From JACJXW01 sp964418125 (GTDB taxonomy: Bacteria > Bacteroidota > Bacteroidia > Chitinophagales > Saprospiraceae), in the NCBI GenBank assembly GCA_964418125.1, contig CAYQKY010000013.1, positions 28,360-92,359 of the forward strand: 64,000 nt of DNA, given 5' to 3'. The position numbers and the translations under genes are program-made. Positions 9,224 through 18,492 of this stretch are shown piece after piece. Under the pieces are notes generated by a model, which ran no database searches, had not been told where the DNA came from, and saw only the letters and a program-made list of their open reading frames with translations. Each line of letters starts with the position of its first letter. Position 1 is the stretch's first letter.

Positions 9224-9421
9224 TCAGCTCTGCTCTTCTTCCTCTTGTTTTTCCTGCTTGTAGATGGCTTTGAGCAGTTCATTACGCCGCTTTACCGACG
9301 GCTTGGTATATTGCTGGCGGCGGCGCAACTCCTTTACGATTCCAACGTTGCGATGCTTGCGCTTATAACGCTTCAGCGCCCGGTCGATGGATTCGTTGTC
9401 TTTTACATTGATAATGATCAT
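9224..9421 (-). CDS. rpsU: 30S ribosomal protein bS21, paralog 3
   Basis: 65 residues from the ATG at 9421; the open frame continues upstream to 9493, but those residues are unlike the family. The sequence (MIIINVKDNESIDRALKRYK, then RNVGIVKELRRRQQYTKPSVKRRNELLKA) is close to paralog 2, and the acidic tail is EKQEEEEQS. A short AGGA sits only 1-2 nt before the ATG, too close to act as a normal Shine-Dalgarno. The small-subunit role is as for the other two copies. Confidence 0.92.
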   Translation of the reverse strand: MIIINVKDNESIDRALKRYKRKHRNVGIVKELRRRQQYTKPSVKRRNELLKAIYKQEKQEEEEQS

Positions 9422-9493
9422 ATCCTGTTCAAGGTTTTTGTTATAAAATGTTGTCTTCCTTTCGCGCAGGAAGCCTGTCATCGCAAAAAACAC

Positions 9494-9823
9494 AATGATA
9501 CCTGCCGTGGAGTTCCCGCAGGATACAGCCAGATAAGGCAGCCAGATGGTGGAAAAGTACTCAGGTGAGAAAAACCAGCTTATTAACCCACGGGGCTCAT
9601 GAGGAATTTCATTTATATAACAAAATAAACACTTCTGAGGTTTGCTCTGCCTCAGTGCTTGTTTGGAGGTAGTGCTTTGGAAGCGAAAGTTGTCAATTCT
9701 GGGTTCTCAGGAGGCTCATTTTGGGGTGCATAGCACCGCTACGGACCCCAAAATAGCCGAAATGAAGTTCCAGAAGTGGCAATTTGCAGCCCAAATGACT
9801 ACCTCCAAACAAGCACTCAGCGC
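9494..9823. repeat. Long palindromic intergenic element
   Basis: No gene seen in this 330-bp gap. Its right half is a nested palindrome: a perfect 20-bp inverted repeat (9654-9673 with 9798-9817, AGTGCTTGTTTGGAGGTAGT) extendable to 23 bp with one mismatch, and inside it a perfect 10-bp pair (9718-9727 with 9745-9754, ATTTTGGGGT). The arms are about 145 bp apart centre to edge, so the transcript could fold into a long branched hairpin. It lies just past the stop of the PfaD-like gene (9824), so it could end or stabilise the PUFA-synthase mRNA. It could equally be a miniature mobile element; no flanking target duplication was confirmed. Confidence 0.7.
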
Positions 9824-11455
9824 TTACAGGCCGAGTGCTGCTTCAACTCGTTTTTCTTCAGGAAGGAACCTTTCCCAGGCCAGTGGAAAGCCCACTCCCT
9901 GCATCGCCAGCGATTGCACCCGGTACAGGTAGGCTGCTCCCTGCATGATCTGTTCCGCCACGTCGGCAGCCCTGCGGTTTTCGTACTGTTCCAGGTAAGT
10001 TCCCTTCACCCAGTCGTTGAAAGCGCCCATGGCCGGGCCGCACCAGATCTGATAGTCCTGCGCGCGGCCCTGTGTGCCGGCATTGGCCCAGTTGGAGGAC
10101 AGCCCCAGGTACCAGCGGAAGATGAGGGCCATCCTGCGGTGGGGGTTGCCTTCGGCCCGTTCGATCTGCTCCGGGTCGCGGCTGCGGAAAAACTCGATGC
10201 AGTCCTGCCAGACGGCCTCCAGCGGCCGCTGGAAAACCTGTTTCTCCAGCTTCTGCCGCTCTTCTTCCGGGATCTCTTCTATGGACTTATAGCGGAGGTA
10301 ATATTCGTAAAGCTTTTTGGCGCGCGGCCCGAAGAGCGTACCCCTTTTCAGCACCTGCAGTTCGACTCCCATCTCGAACATGTCGGAAGCCGGCGCCATC
10401 ATGACGTCGGTGGAGGCCACCGTAGCCAGCAGCTTGCGCACATGCTCGGAAGTACCTGCTTCCACGCAGGCCTGGTTGGCCGAGCCGGTGACGACATAGG
10501 CGGCGCCCATCATGAAGGCCGCCAGGGTGGAGGCCGGAGTGGAAATGCCTCCCGCCGCTCCGACGCGGATCTTCTTTTCGTACTGATACTTATCCTGCAT
10601 CTCATCCCTCAACTGAATGATGGACGGCAGCAGGGCCACCAGGGGCCGGTTGTCGGTATGGCCGCCGGAGTCGGCCTCGACGGTAATGTCGTCGGCCATA
10701 GGGACATGAGCGGCCAGAGCTGCCTGCTCCGGTGTGATCTTGCCCTTTTCCAGCAGCAGCTTCAGGAAACGCTCCGGAGCAGGCTGCATGAAATGGGCCG
10801 CCACTTCTTTCCTGGATATCTTTGCAATGACCTTGTTGTTGATCACTACTTCGCCATCCGGGCCCCGGCTCAGGCCCGCCACACGGTAGTGTACAATATG
10901 CTCGGTGAGGGCGAGAAAGGCGGAGGCCTCTACCACGTGCACTCCCTTTTCAAGGTACAACTTCACCGCCCCCGCTTCCAGCGCCTCCTCGTTCGGGCTG
11001 TGAATGAGGTTGAAGGCGTAGGTTTGATGGGGGAGCGCCCCTTGTATTTTCTCAATAGCCTGCAGCACCCGGGAAGGCACCAGCCCGGCGGCGCCGAAAG
11101 AACCGAGTAGTCCTGCCTTGCCCATAGCGATAACCAACTCTTCGGAGGCAATGCCATTGGCCATGGCGCCGGTCTTGTAGGCGTATTTCAGCTTGTAGTC
11201 TTCGCGGAAACTAGCGTCGCCAAGCTGCCCGGGAGGTAAAGCACCGGCCATTGCGAGCAATTGGAGCCCTTTGCCATCAGTGCTGAGCTCGCCTTCGTTG
11301 CTCAGCCCTATACGGCCGCGGAAGTCCTGTACGACAAAGCAGGGCAGTTCCGTCCGGGCCAGCTTTTCGCAGATGCCGGCTTCGTCGAAAGCGATGGCCC
11401 GGGGAGAGCCTTTCCAGTGGAGGGGAGATGGGGTGCCGTGATATTTGAGTTCCAT
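9824..11455 (-). CDS. pfaD: PfaD-like trans-acting enoyl reductase of PUFA/polyketide synthase
   Basis: 543 residues, the usual length for PfaD. It belongs to the FMN-dependent nitronate monooxygenase/2-nitropropane dioxygenase-like TIM-barrel family: ADDITVEADSGGHTDN (substrate/flavin site), VGAAGGISTP and GAAYVVTGSANQ (phosphate-binding loops). The C-terminal part (HRRMALIFRWYLGLSSNWAN...) is the PfaD-specific extension. In PUFA synthases this enzyme reduces enoyl-ACP intermediates in trans. It is the last gene of the leftward cluster, 159 bp after the PfaC-like gene. The start MELKYHGTPS matches the family N-terminus. Close relatives serve trans-AT polyketide systems, but the neighbours here decide for PUFA synthase. 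Confidence 0.92.
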   Translation of the reverse strand: MELKYHGTPSPLHWKGSPRAIAFDEAGICEKLARTELPCFVVQDFRGRIGLSNEGELSTDGKGLQLLAMAGALPPGQLGDASFREDYKLKYAYKTGAMANGIASEELVIAMGKAGLLGSFGAAGLVPSRVLQAIEKIQGALPHQTYAFNLIHSPNEEALEAGAVKLYLEKGVHVVEASAFLALTEHIVHYRVAGLSRGPDGEVVINNKVIAKISRKEVAAHFMQPAPERFLKLLLEKGKITPEQAALAAHVPMADDITVEADSGGHTDNRPLVALLPSIIQLRDEMQDKYQYEKKIRVGAAGGISTPASTLAAFMMGAAYVVTGSANQACVEAGTSEHVRKLLATVASTDVMMAPASDMFEMGVELQVLKRGTLFGPRAKKLYEYYLRYKSIEEIPEEERQKLEKQVFQRPLEAVWQDCIEFFRSRDPEQIERAEGNPHRRMALIFRWYLGLSSNWANAGTQGRAQDYQIWCGPAMGAFNDWVKGTYLEQYENRRAADVAEQIMQGAAYLYRVQSLAMQGVGFPLAWERFLPEEKRVEAALGL

Positions 11456-11497
11456 GATTATTTCGGTTGTATGGATTTGTGAATCATCTGAATTTTT

Positions 11498-11605
11498 GAT
11501 GTTCGATTTTTGATTTTTGATTTGCGATGTGGCTTGGAGGAACTGCTCTTATTGTGCTGCCTGCATTGGGGCACATCAAAAATCGCACGTCAAAAATCAA
11601 ACATC
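11498..11605. repeat. Palindromic spacer between PfaC-like and PfaD genes
   Basis: A 16-bp inverted repeat with one mismatch (11498-11513 with 11590-11605) built from 'GATTTTTGA' units, part of a longer, weaker palindrome covering most of the 159-bp gap. No gene. Could modulate downstream pfaD expression. Confidence 0.55.
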
Positions 11606-11614
11606 GCAAATTAC

Positions 11615-14600
11615 TCATGCTTCTTCAATGCCCAGCGCCAGATCCGTCACCTGGTAGATGCGCATCTTATCATTCCAAAGGTAGGCATCGGCGATGATGG
11701 CCAGCCGCTCCCCTCTTTTTTCAATGCTTTTGAGGTGTACCTCCAGGTGCATTGCCTTTACGTTCAGCAGGATCTGCCCCCGGTATTTCCAAACCGTCTT
11801 GTGGTTCGGAAGCTGGATGAATTTCGGATTAGTGAAATCATTGCCCAGATCCTGCTGCAATGCGTAAACCTGCATGGCCTGCAGGATGGCCTCTACGCCC
11901 AGAGAGCCGGGCATCACCGGGTCCTGGTAGAAGTGGCAGGTGAAGAACCAGTCGTAGGGTTTCATGTATTTGGTGGCATGGATGTAGCCTTTGCCGTACC
12001 GCCCCTGGTTTTTGGCGATGATCAGCTTGTCCAGCAGGTCAAGCTGATCTTCGGCCAGGCGGTAATGGGGCTTGCCGTCGGAGGCCTTGTAGAGCTTCAT
12101 TTTGCCATACAGGGAGTCCAGCCTGACCTGCATATAGTCTTTGGGTTGAAGCTGCTCGGTTTCGAACCATGGCGCCACCTCTTTTCCATTGTCAAGCCCC
12201 ACCTGGGAGGCCAGGGCTTCGCCGGGGAAAAATCCGAAGGAGGATTTCCCTTTGTAGAAAACCTGCCCGTCCACCGACAGCTCGAAGGTGTAATTCTGCA
12301 GGATGGTGCCGCCAAGGGCTACCGAGGAAACCAGCACGGCCTTATTGGTGATGGTTTTGCCCCGCAGGTCCGTGCCACCGGGCAGATCGAACAGCTCTCC
12401 TTCCCCGTCCAGGTTGCGGAAGTAGAGGTTCTTGTCCGGAAACTGCAGGGTGCTGCCCTGATAGGCGCCCAGCAGGCCGCAGGGCTGCAGGGCGATCTCC
12501 ATCAGAATGGAGTAGGGCATGGTATTGGCGGAATTCTGTTCGTAGTACCAGGCGCCGGCCGGCACGTCGTACTCCGCCAGGATGGCAGAGGGTTTGGAGA
12601 AGTCAAAACGTTCGCCCTCGATTTTCAATACCCTCGATATCAGCTGCAGGTCCGTATTGGGCTGCCGGGAGACCGTCCTACCGTCATACACGGCGAATTC
12701 CTGCCCGAAACACTTCGACAGGTCGTCCAGGGCGAAGGTGGTGATGTCCTTTTCGTTCAACAGGGCTCCTTCCGAGCGGGGGGAGATCTTTACCCCAGGG
12801 GTTTCTTCCAGGTAGCGCGGGTTCGACTTTTCCCTCAGCTGCAGGCCCAGGTTCTCGAAATGCACCGTCACCACCCCGTCCGAAATGATCTCCAGGTCGC
12901 CGATCACATAGGGGTTGGGGATCAGGCCGATCTCCTTGATCTCCAGTTTGTAGACGAGTTTGGTGTCTTTGGGCGTCACCTGCTTGCGGCAGCGCACCTT
13001 TTGCGGAAGGTCGAAGACAGGCTGGTAGCGGGCGTCTTTCGTCAGGCGCTGCAGGCCCAGCATCAGCATGAAGAAGCGCAACAGGTTGCCGCCGCCTTCG
13101 GCCTGCAGGGAGCCCGCCAGCACTTCGTCGTCCCGGAAATGGCAGGGGAAGTACCAGTCGCCCGGGTGCAGGTCCTTCTCCGCCACGATATATCCCAGCC
13201 CGTAGGCGCCGCCCGTCAGGTCAACCGAGGTGATGCGGTCGATCATCAGGATCTTTTCGGGAGGCAGGCAGAGAGACGGGTTACGCCCGTTGGCGTAATA
13301 GGATTCGTCCCCGAAGCATTTTTCCATGTCGCCGTTGATAAGGTGGCGAAGGTCTTCCTTGGAGAAGGATGTCTTGTGGGTTTTCAGCAGGGGAGTGAAG
13401 TGTTTCTTCGGGGCATTCCGTTTGGCTGCCAGCTCGCCCTCGGTATACACCACGCCCTGGCCTTCCTCCAGTTGCTCATCGGTGAAGAATCCGGCGCAGC
13501 CGCCGTCCATTTTAAGCACCAGGCGATCCTGTACGTAACAGAGATAGCTGAAAAAGAACAGCAGGTTGTCGCCGTTGCGCACGAAGGAGTTGATCGAAAT
13601 GTCATAACGCAGGGTTTGCCCCTCGAACGGCAGGTCATCGACGAAAGTCAGGGTGCAGTCGAGCAGGCGGTAGACGAGGTTGCCCTTGTTCTGAAAGTCG
13701 ATGCCGAGGTAGGAGATCAGCAGCAGGTCACACTGGCCAGATTCTACGGAAACTGCCCATGGGATCTGCCGGTCGGTAGTGAACCAGGCGCCGTAGGGGA
13801 TGTCATATTCCGTCTGCATGGTGGAGGGCCTGTATTCCCCCAATTTGGCGTTCAGGCCGGTCACCCGGCTCACCAGCAGGTAAGGGTGCATGGGCAGCAT
13901 CACCCGGCGGCGGTAAGTGTCGATGGGGGCATATTCCGGCCCGAAGACCCTGGCGATGCTGCCGGTGGCGAATTCTTCAAGATCTTCCTGCGAGAAGATG
14001 ATGGTTTTGCCTTTCAGGTGCTCGCCGGACTCGTAGTCCTGCAGCTGCAGTCCGTTTTCGCCTACCCTCTCCTGTTCGTCTGTGAGCTCGGGCATTATTG
14101 TTGCTGTTTTGGTTTCCATAGTGTAAATGGATTCTGTAGAAGGTAAAAAATTGATAATGGGGAGCTCCTCTTCTTCGCCGCCCGCCAGGGCCAGGGCTTT
14201 TGCCTTTTTCCTGGTTTTGACGGCTGCGAAATAGTTACGGTTCTCCTCGCTGAGGAGGGTATCGAAAATACGCGCCCCGCCGGGGACGATCTTTTTCAGG
14301 AAGCTCCTGGCCTGCCGTTCCGGCCTGGCAGGCGGATAGAGCATGGAAAGATCAGGGTTTACCCCGTGGCTGGACAGTTGGGCAAGCAATTCCAGAAGGG
14401 ACTGCGCATCTGGCTTGCCTTTCTGGTCGATGCTGACTGCCAGGTGCTCCTCGTCTCTGAGAATATCCTTTATCCACCCGGAGCAGGTAGCATTGGCCCC
14501 TACCTCGATGAAGATGCGGGCGCCGGCATTGTAAACGGATTTCACCGTTTTCGGGAAGTCTACCTGCCGGCAGCAAACGGCCGTCGAGTTTTCCGCGATC

Positions 14601-17600
14601 CGTAGGCTGTCCGGTTCTATTCTGGATCGGGTGATGCTGGAATAGAAATCAATGGCGGGCGCCTGGCGAAGTGGAAAATGGTGCATCTTCAGCAGGCCTT
14701 CCCTTTCCTTCTCGCAGAAATCGTGGTGAATGATGTTCCGGAAAGGAACGGCGACAGCGGGGCAGTTCAGTTGCCCGGCAATCGCCTGGCAGGCGGCTTT
14801 GTCCCCGGAAATGACGACTTCATTTTCAGTGTTGATAAAGGTCAGGAATACTTTTTCCTCTTTCTCCACCAGGGCTTCCACCTCCCGGCGCGGCGCCAGC
14901 AGCACCAGGCTTACCCAGGAGTTCTTCGCCTCTTCTGTAGTGATGCCCCAGTGTTCCGCCAGCAATTCCAGTTCTCCGGCAAAACGCTTTTTGAAAATGG
15001 GGGAGTCCTGGAAGTTTTTAGTTCCTTCCGGGCCCCATACGCCCAGGCTGTACCACATACTGCTGCACTCGCCCATGCTGTAGCCGAAAGCGATCTCGGG
15101 TTCCACCCGGAAGAACTCCCGCAGGATGTGGGTATAAGCGGCTGAGAAAAAGACGCCGATCGACATCATGGCGATAGCATTGTCATAAATGTTCTTCCCG
15201 CTGTCGCCGGGGCGGATCTCCTTGGGGAACAGATAATCCGGCCAGATATACTTCTCCAGCCGGGATACCATTCCTTCGAAGTGAGGATACAATTGGGGGA
15301 ACAACTGGAAGAGGCCCTGCCCCAGGTGAGGATAGGCAGTGGAGGAGCCGGGGTACAGAAAGGCCACCTTGCCTTTTTTCCCCTGAGGGTCGGGGGTGAA
15401 GTAACTTCCTGCCGGCGTTTTAATCGCCCTGCGGTTCTGAAAAGCAGAGCTCAGGTTTTCTCTGAAAAAACGGATCTCCTGCAACAGTGCTTTTTTACTC
15501 TTTCCTATAAGGGCCAGGCAGTAGCCGCCCTCTTTGGCCTTGCTGTTCTGATAAAACTGTACCGCAATCTCCGCCATTGCCTCCGGGCCTTCGGCGGCGA
15601 CTTCCAGGGCGGAAAGCTGTTGCTGCAACTCTTTCTCCGTATCGCCTTTCAGGGGGAATAACCTCGGGGCATTTTTTTCCAGGAAAGCGTTTTCCCTATC
15701 GAAGTGCGGGGTGGCTTCCGAAAGCTGAACCTGAAGCCCATCCGGGGTGTTCACGGCCGCGCGCCGCTTTTGCTGGCCGTTTTCCAGTATCCAGGGGCGC
15801 GATCTTGCCGGGAAGTAATAGCCGCTATTTTCGAAGGGCGTTGCATCTTTCGGCCCTTTCCAGTTGGGGATACCGGGGATGAAACGGTGGCGCAGGCAGA
15901 GCGCTGTTTTGATCAGCCCGCCGATGCCGGAAGCGGCAAAGGTATGGCCGATGTTTGCCTTGACGCTGCCCAGAGCGGTTGGCCCTTGTGGGCGGTATTT
16001 TAGCAGGAGTTCCCTTTCCGCCTCGTCTTCCCGGGCGATGCCGGTGGCGGCAAGTTCCAGGTATCCTCCCTCCGGCATAGGGCTTGCTTCCCCGATGCCA
16101 TCGATCACGGCATAGATCCTGTCTTTGCCGGCATCGGACAGCTTTTTTAAAACCACGGCTCCTGCCCCTTCGCCGGGTATCCAGCCTTCATCGCCTTCAT
16201 TCAGGGCGAGGCTTGGTTTACCCGTCAGATTTACTTTGTCCTTTTTATTTTTCAGCAAAACATTTTCCAATCCGCCGGAAAGGTCAACGCCTCCGACGAC
16301 TACCGCATCCACTTCTCCCAGCGACAGCAGGTTTTGGGCGATCTCCAGGGCCTTGAATACCGAATTACCCCCACAGGAAACCGTAAATGCCGGCCCCGAA
16401 AAATCCCACAGGGAAGCTATCCGGCTGGCCATGATGTTGCCCACAAAGCTGGTGTGCTGGCTGGGCGTCTGGGAGCCTTCCCGGTAGTAGATCCCGTTTT
16501 TGCACAACTCTTCCAGCCGGGACTCCTGCTCTTCGTCGAGAAGGATATTGCTCCTCTGCAAAGCTTCTTTGACCTGCCAGCCGGCATCCCAGCGCGCCAG
16601 GTAATGGTGGATGGCCAACTCCGACTCCATAGCGATCAATACAGCTACATTCTGCCCTTCCTCCAGGCCGGCATCTTCGAGGGCCCGGTCGGCCACTTTC
16701 AGTATGAGGGCCTGCTGGGGTTCCAGTGTTTCGGCTTCCCGGGGCTGGATCTTGTACCGCAGCAGGTCGATCTCGAAATCTTCTATGTAGGCGCCCCTGG
16801 GCGGCTTGCCATGGGGAAGGCCAAAAGTTTTCAACAGGGTTTCATTCTCGTCGAAGCCCTTCCAACGCTCCTCCGGCAGGCTCCTGAAATGCTGGCGCCC
16901 GTGGTAAATGGTAGAATAGAAGCCATCCAGCCCGGCACAATCCCCGAAGTGGGCGTCCATGCCGATGATGGCCATGGGGTGCAGTTCGACGGGCCGGAAA
17001 GGGCCGCTTCCGGCCTTCTCGCGTACGTAATTCTGCACCACCATGTGCGCATTCGTCCCGCCAAAGCCGAAGGAGTTGATGCCCGCCTGTTTTTGCGGAT
17101 GGCTCCAGGCCGTCGGCTCCAGGATCATCTGTTCCCGGCCGATCCAGCCGTTATTGGAGCTGAGGGCGTCCTTCAGGTTGATGTTGGGAGGGATGGCGCC
17201 CTTCTGCATGGCCAGCAGCACTTTCAGCAGGCCGGTCATGCCGGCGGCGGTGAGCAGGTGGCCCATATTCGACTTGACCGAGCCGAGCAGGGGTTTGGTT
17301 TCGTGCTCGATGAAAAAGCCGGCAATGGAGTTCATCTCGGTCAGGTCGCCGAGGGGGGTGCCGGTGGCGTGGCATTCGAGGTAAGCGGTGTCTTTCGGAG
17401 ATATTTCATTTCCATAATAGGCGCGCTCGAAGGCCAGGCGCTGCCCCTTGGGGTGAGGGCTGAGCAGGAACTTGCCCCGTCCGTCGTTCGACAGGCCGAT
17501 GCCGCCGATGACGGCGAGTATGTTGTCTCCGTCCCGCTCGGCGTCTTCCAGCCGTTTGAGCACTACCATGCCGGCGCCCTCCGAGGAGACGAGCCCGGCA

Positions 17601-18364
17601 GAGCCTTTGTCGAGGGGGACGAATTTGTCATCTGCGCCGGCATAGGCGTGGAAAATGGAGAATCCCATGTGGATGAACAACTGGTCGGAAGCGCAGACAG
17701 CGCCCGCCAGCATCATATCCGCCTTGCCGGTGAGCAGCTCATCGCAGGCCAGTTTGATGGCATAGAGGGAGGTGGCGCAGGCGGCGTCGAGGGTGTAATG
17801 GCCGGCGCCCAGCCCCAGGGCCTCGCTGGTGAGTTGAGAAACCGTCCATTCGAGGATGGCATTGTCCGGTTTTTCTTGCCGGGTGGCCGGAATGGTGAAC
17901 TGATCGTCCTGCAGCAGCTCCCGCAGGGCCGTTTCCATGGTTTGGGTGTAAAGCCCGGCCAGCAGGCGGTGGGAGGAGGCCGTGGGAAAGGACAGGTTGC
18001 CGAGCACGAGGCCGCAGCGCTGTAGTTTTTCTTTATCGTCAAAATAACCGGCTTCCCGCAGCGCTTCCCTTGCCACGTAGAGCGGCCACTGGTACAGCTT
18101 GTCCTGGCGGGCCAGCAGCCCGGCGGGCAGTTCGTAACCATTGGGGTCGAACCGGAAACCGCGGATGTAGCCGCCGCGCAGGGAGTAACACTTGTCGACG
18201 ACGCCCTTACCCGGCTGGAAGAACACCTCCGGATCAACGCCGAAGTCCTCCTCATTGGCCAGGCCGGTGAGGTCCTTGCCCTGTATAAGGTTGTCCCAGA
18301 ATTCCTCCGTGGTGGAGGAGCCGGGGAAGAGGCCGGAGGTTCCTATGATGGCTATTTTGGTCAT
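11615..18364 (-). CDS. pfaC: PfaC-like PUFA synthase, KS-CLF-AT-DH'-DH-DH'-DH
   Basis: 2249 residues. KS (about 1-440) has active Cys196 in DAACATS, HATGTPLGD and KSNMGH. A second, chain-length-factor-like KS (about 460-870) keeps a Cys (Cys664, SCGGNS) but has lost the first catalytic His (LAATGI in place of HGTGT). An acyltransferase follows (about 1000-1330) with Ser1096 in GYSMGE. The C-terminal ~800 residues are four FabA-type hot-dog domains: two carry the active His (CHFRDD, His1742; CHFYQDPVMPGS, His2144), each preceded by a partner domain lacking it. No ACP is present. The enzyme elongates and dehydrates/isomerises ACP-bound chains made on PfaA. The AT is usually a separate protein (PfaB); here it is built in, recalling myxobacterial Pfa3 but without that protein's C-terminal AGPAT domain. 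Confidence 0.88.
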   Translation of the reverse strand: MTKIAIIGTSGLFPGSSTTEEFWDNLIQGKDLTGLANEEDFGVDPEVFFQPGKGVVDKCYSLRGGYIRGFRFDPNGYELPAGLLARQDKLYQWPLYVAREALREAGYFDDKEKLQRCGLVLGNLSFPTASSHRLLAGLYTQTMETALRELLQDDQFTIPATRQEKPDNAILEWTVSQLTSEALGLGAGHYTLDAACATSLYAIKLACDELLTGKADMMLAGAVCASDQLFIHMGFSIFHAYAGADDKFVPLDKGSAGLVSSEGAGMVVLKRLEDAERDGDNILAVIGGIGLSNDGRGKFLLSPHPKGQRLAFERAYYGNEISPKDTAYLECHATGTPLGDLTEMNSIAGFFIEHETKPLLGSVKSNMGHLLTAAGMTGLLKVLLAMQKGAIPPNINLKDALSSNNGWIGREQMILEPTAWSHPQKQAGINSFGFGGTNAHMVVQNYVREKAGSGPFRPVELHPMAIIGMDAHFGDCAGLDGFYSTIYHGRQHFRSLPEERWKGFDENETLLKTFGLPHGKPPRGAYIEDFEIDLLRYKIQPREAETLEPQQALILKVADRALEDAGLEEGQNVAVLIAMESELAIHHYLARWDAGWQVKEALQRSNILLDEEQESRLEELCKNGIYYREGSQTPSQHTSFVGNIMASRIASLWDFSGPAFTVSCGGNSVFKALEIAQNLLSLGEVDAVVVGGVDLSGGLENVLLKNKKDKVNLTGKPSLALNEGDEGWIPGEGAGAVVLKKLSDAGKDRIYAVIDGIGEASPMPEGGYLELAATGIAREDEAERELLLKYRPQGPTALGSVKANIGHTFAASGIGGLIKTALCLRHRFIPGIPNWKGPKDATPFENSGYYFPARSRPWILENGQQKRRAAVNTPDGLQVQLSEATPHFDRENAFLEKNAPRLFPLKGDTEKELQQQLSALEVAAEGPEAMAEIAVQFYQNSKAKEGGYCLALIGKSKKALLQEIRFFRENLSSAFQNRRAIKTPAGSYFTPDPQGKKGKVAFLYPGSSTAYPHLGQGLFQLFPQLYPHFEGMVSRLEKYIWPDYLFPKEIRPGDSGKNIYDNAIAMMSIGVFFSAAYTHILREFFRVEPEIAFGYSMGECSSMWYSLGVWGPEGTKNFQDSPIFKKRFAGELELLAEHWGITTEEAKNSWVSLVLLAPRREVEALVEKEEKVFLTFINTENEVVISGDKAACQAIAGQLNCPAVAVPFRNIIHHDFCEKEREGLLKMHHFPLRQAPAIDFYSSITRSRIEPDSLRIAENSTAVCCRQVDFPKTVKSVYNAGARIFIEVGANATCSGWIKDILRDEEHLAVSIDQKGKPDAQSLLELLAQLSSHGVNPDLSMLYPPARPERQARSFLKKIVPGGARIFDTLLSEENRNYFAAVKTRKKAKALALAGGEEEELPIINFLPSTESIYTMETKTATIMPELTDEQERVGENGLQLQDYESGEHLKGKTIIFSQEDLEEFATGSIARVFGPEYAPIDTYRRRVMLPMHPYLLVSRVTGLNAKLGEYRPSTMQTEYDIPYGAWFTTDRQIPWAVSVESGQCDLLLISYLGIDFQNKGNLVYRLLDCTLTFVDDLPFEGQTLRYDISINSFVRNGDNLLFFFSYLCYVQDRLVLKMDGGCAGFFTDEQLEEGQGVVYTEGELAAKRNAPKKHFTPLLKTHKTSFSKEDLRHLINGDMEKCFGDESYYANGRNPSLCLPPEKILMIDRITSVDLTGGAYGLGYIVAEKDLHPGDWYFPCHFRDDEVLAGSLQAEGGGNLLRFFMLMLGLQRLTKDARYQPVFDLPQKVRCRKQVTPKDTKLVYKLEIKEIGLIPNPYVIGDLEIISDGVVTVHFENLGLQLREKSNPRYLEETPGVKISPRSEGALLNEKDITTFALDDLSKCFGQEFAVYDGRTVSRQPNTDLQLISRVLKIEGERFDFSKPSAILAEYDVPAGAWYYEQNSANTMPYSILMEIALQPCGLLGAYQGSTLQFPDKNLYFRNLDGEGELFDLPGGTDLRGKTITNKAVLVSSVALGGTILQNYTFELSVDGQVFYKGKSSFGFFPGEALASQVGLDNGKEVAPWFETEQLQPKDYMQVRLDSLYGKMKLYKASDGKPHYRLAEDQLDLLDKLIIAKNQGRYGKGYIHATKYMKPYDWFFTCHFYQDPVMPGSLGVEAILQAMQVYALQQDLGNDFTNPKFIQLPNHKTVWKYRGQILLNVKAMHLEVHLKSIEKRGERLAIIADAYLWNDKMRIYQVTDLALGIEEA

Positions 18365-18395
18365 ATAGTCTTAATTGCACGCTGAATGTTGCCAT

Positions 18396-18468
18396 GCCAC
18401 GAAAGCACAAAAACACGAAACCCGCACCAAACCTTTCGTGGGCTTTTGAGTTTTTGTGCTTTGGTGGC
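18396..18468. repeat. Inverted repeat between the KR-DH and PfaC-like genes
   Basis: Arms of 19 bp (18396-18414 and 18450-18468, GCCACGAAAGCACAAAAAC) with one mismatch and a 35-bp centre fill most of the 128-bp gap. A-rich 'CACGAAAGCACAAAAACACG' words of this type recur in Bacteroidota intergenic DNA. No ORF. It may act as an mRNA-stability or attenuation hairpin within the cluster. Confidence 0.65.
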
Positions 18469-18492
18469 GGAATTGATATTGCTGTTTCTCAT

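Noticed and set aside
11510..14146. Long plus-strand open frame of 878 codons opposite the PfaC-like gene
   Set aside because: It mirrors the GC-rich third-position pattern of the real gene, has no recognisable domain, and the minus strand encodes well-defined hot-dog domains.
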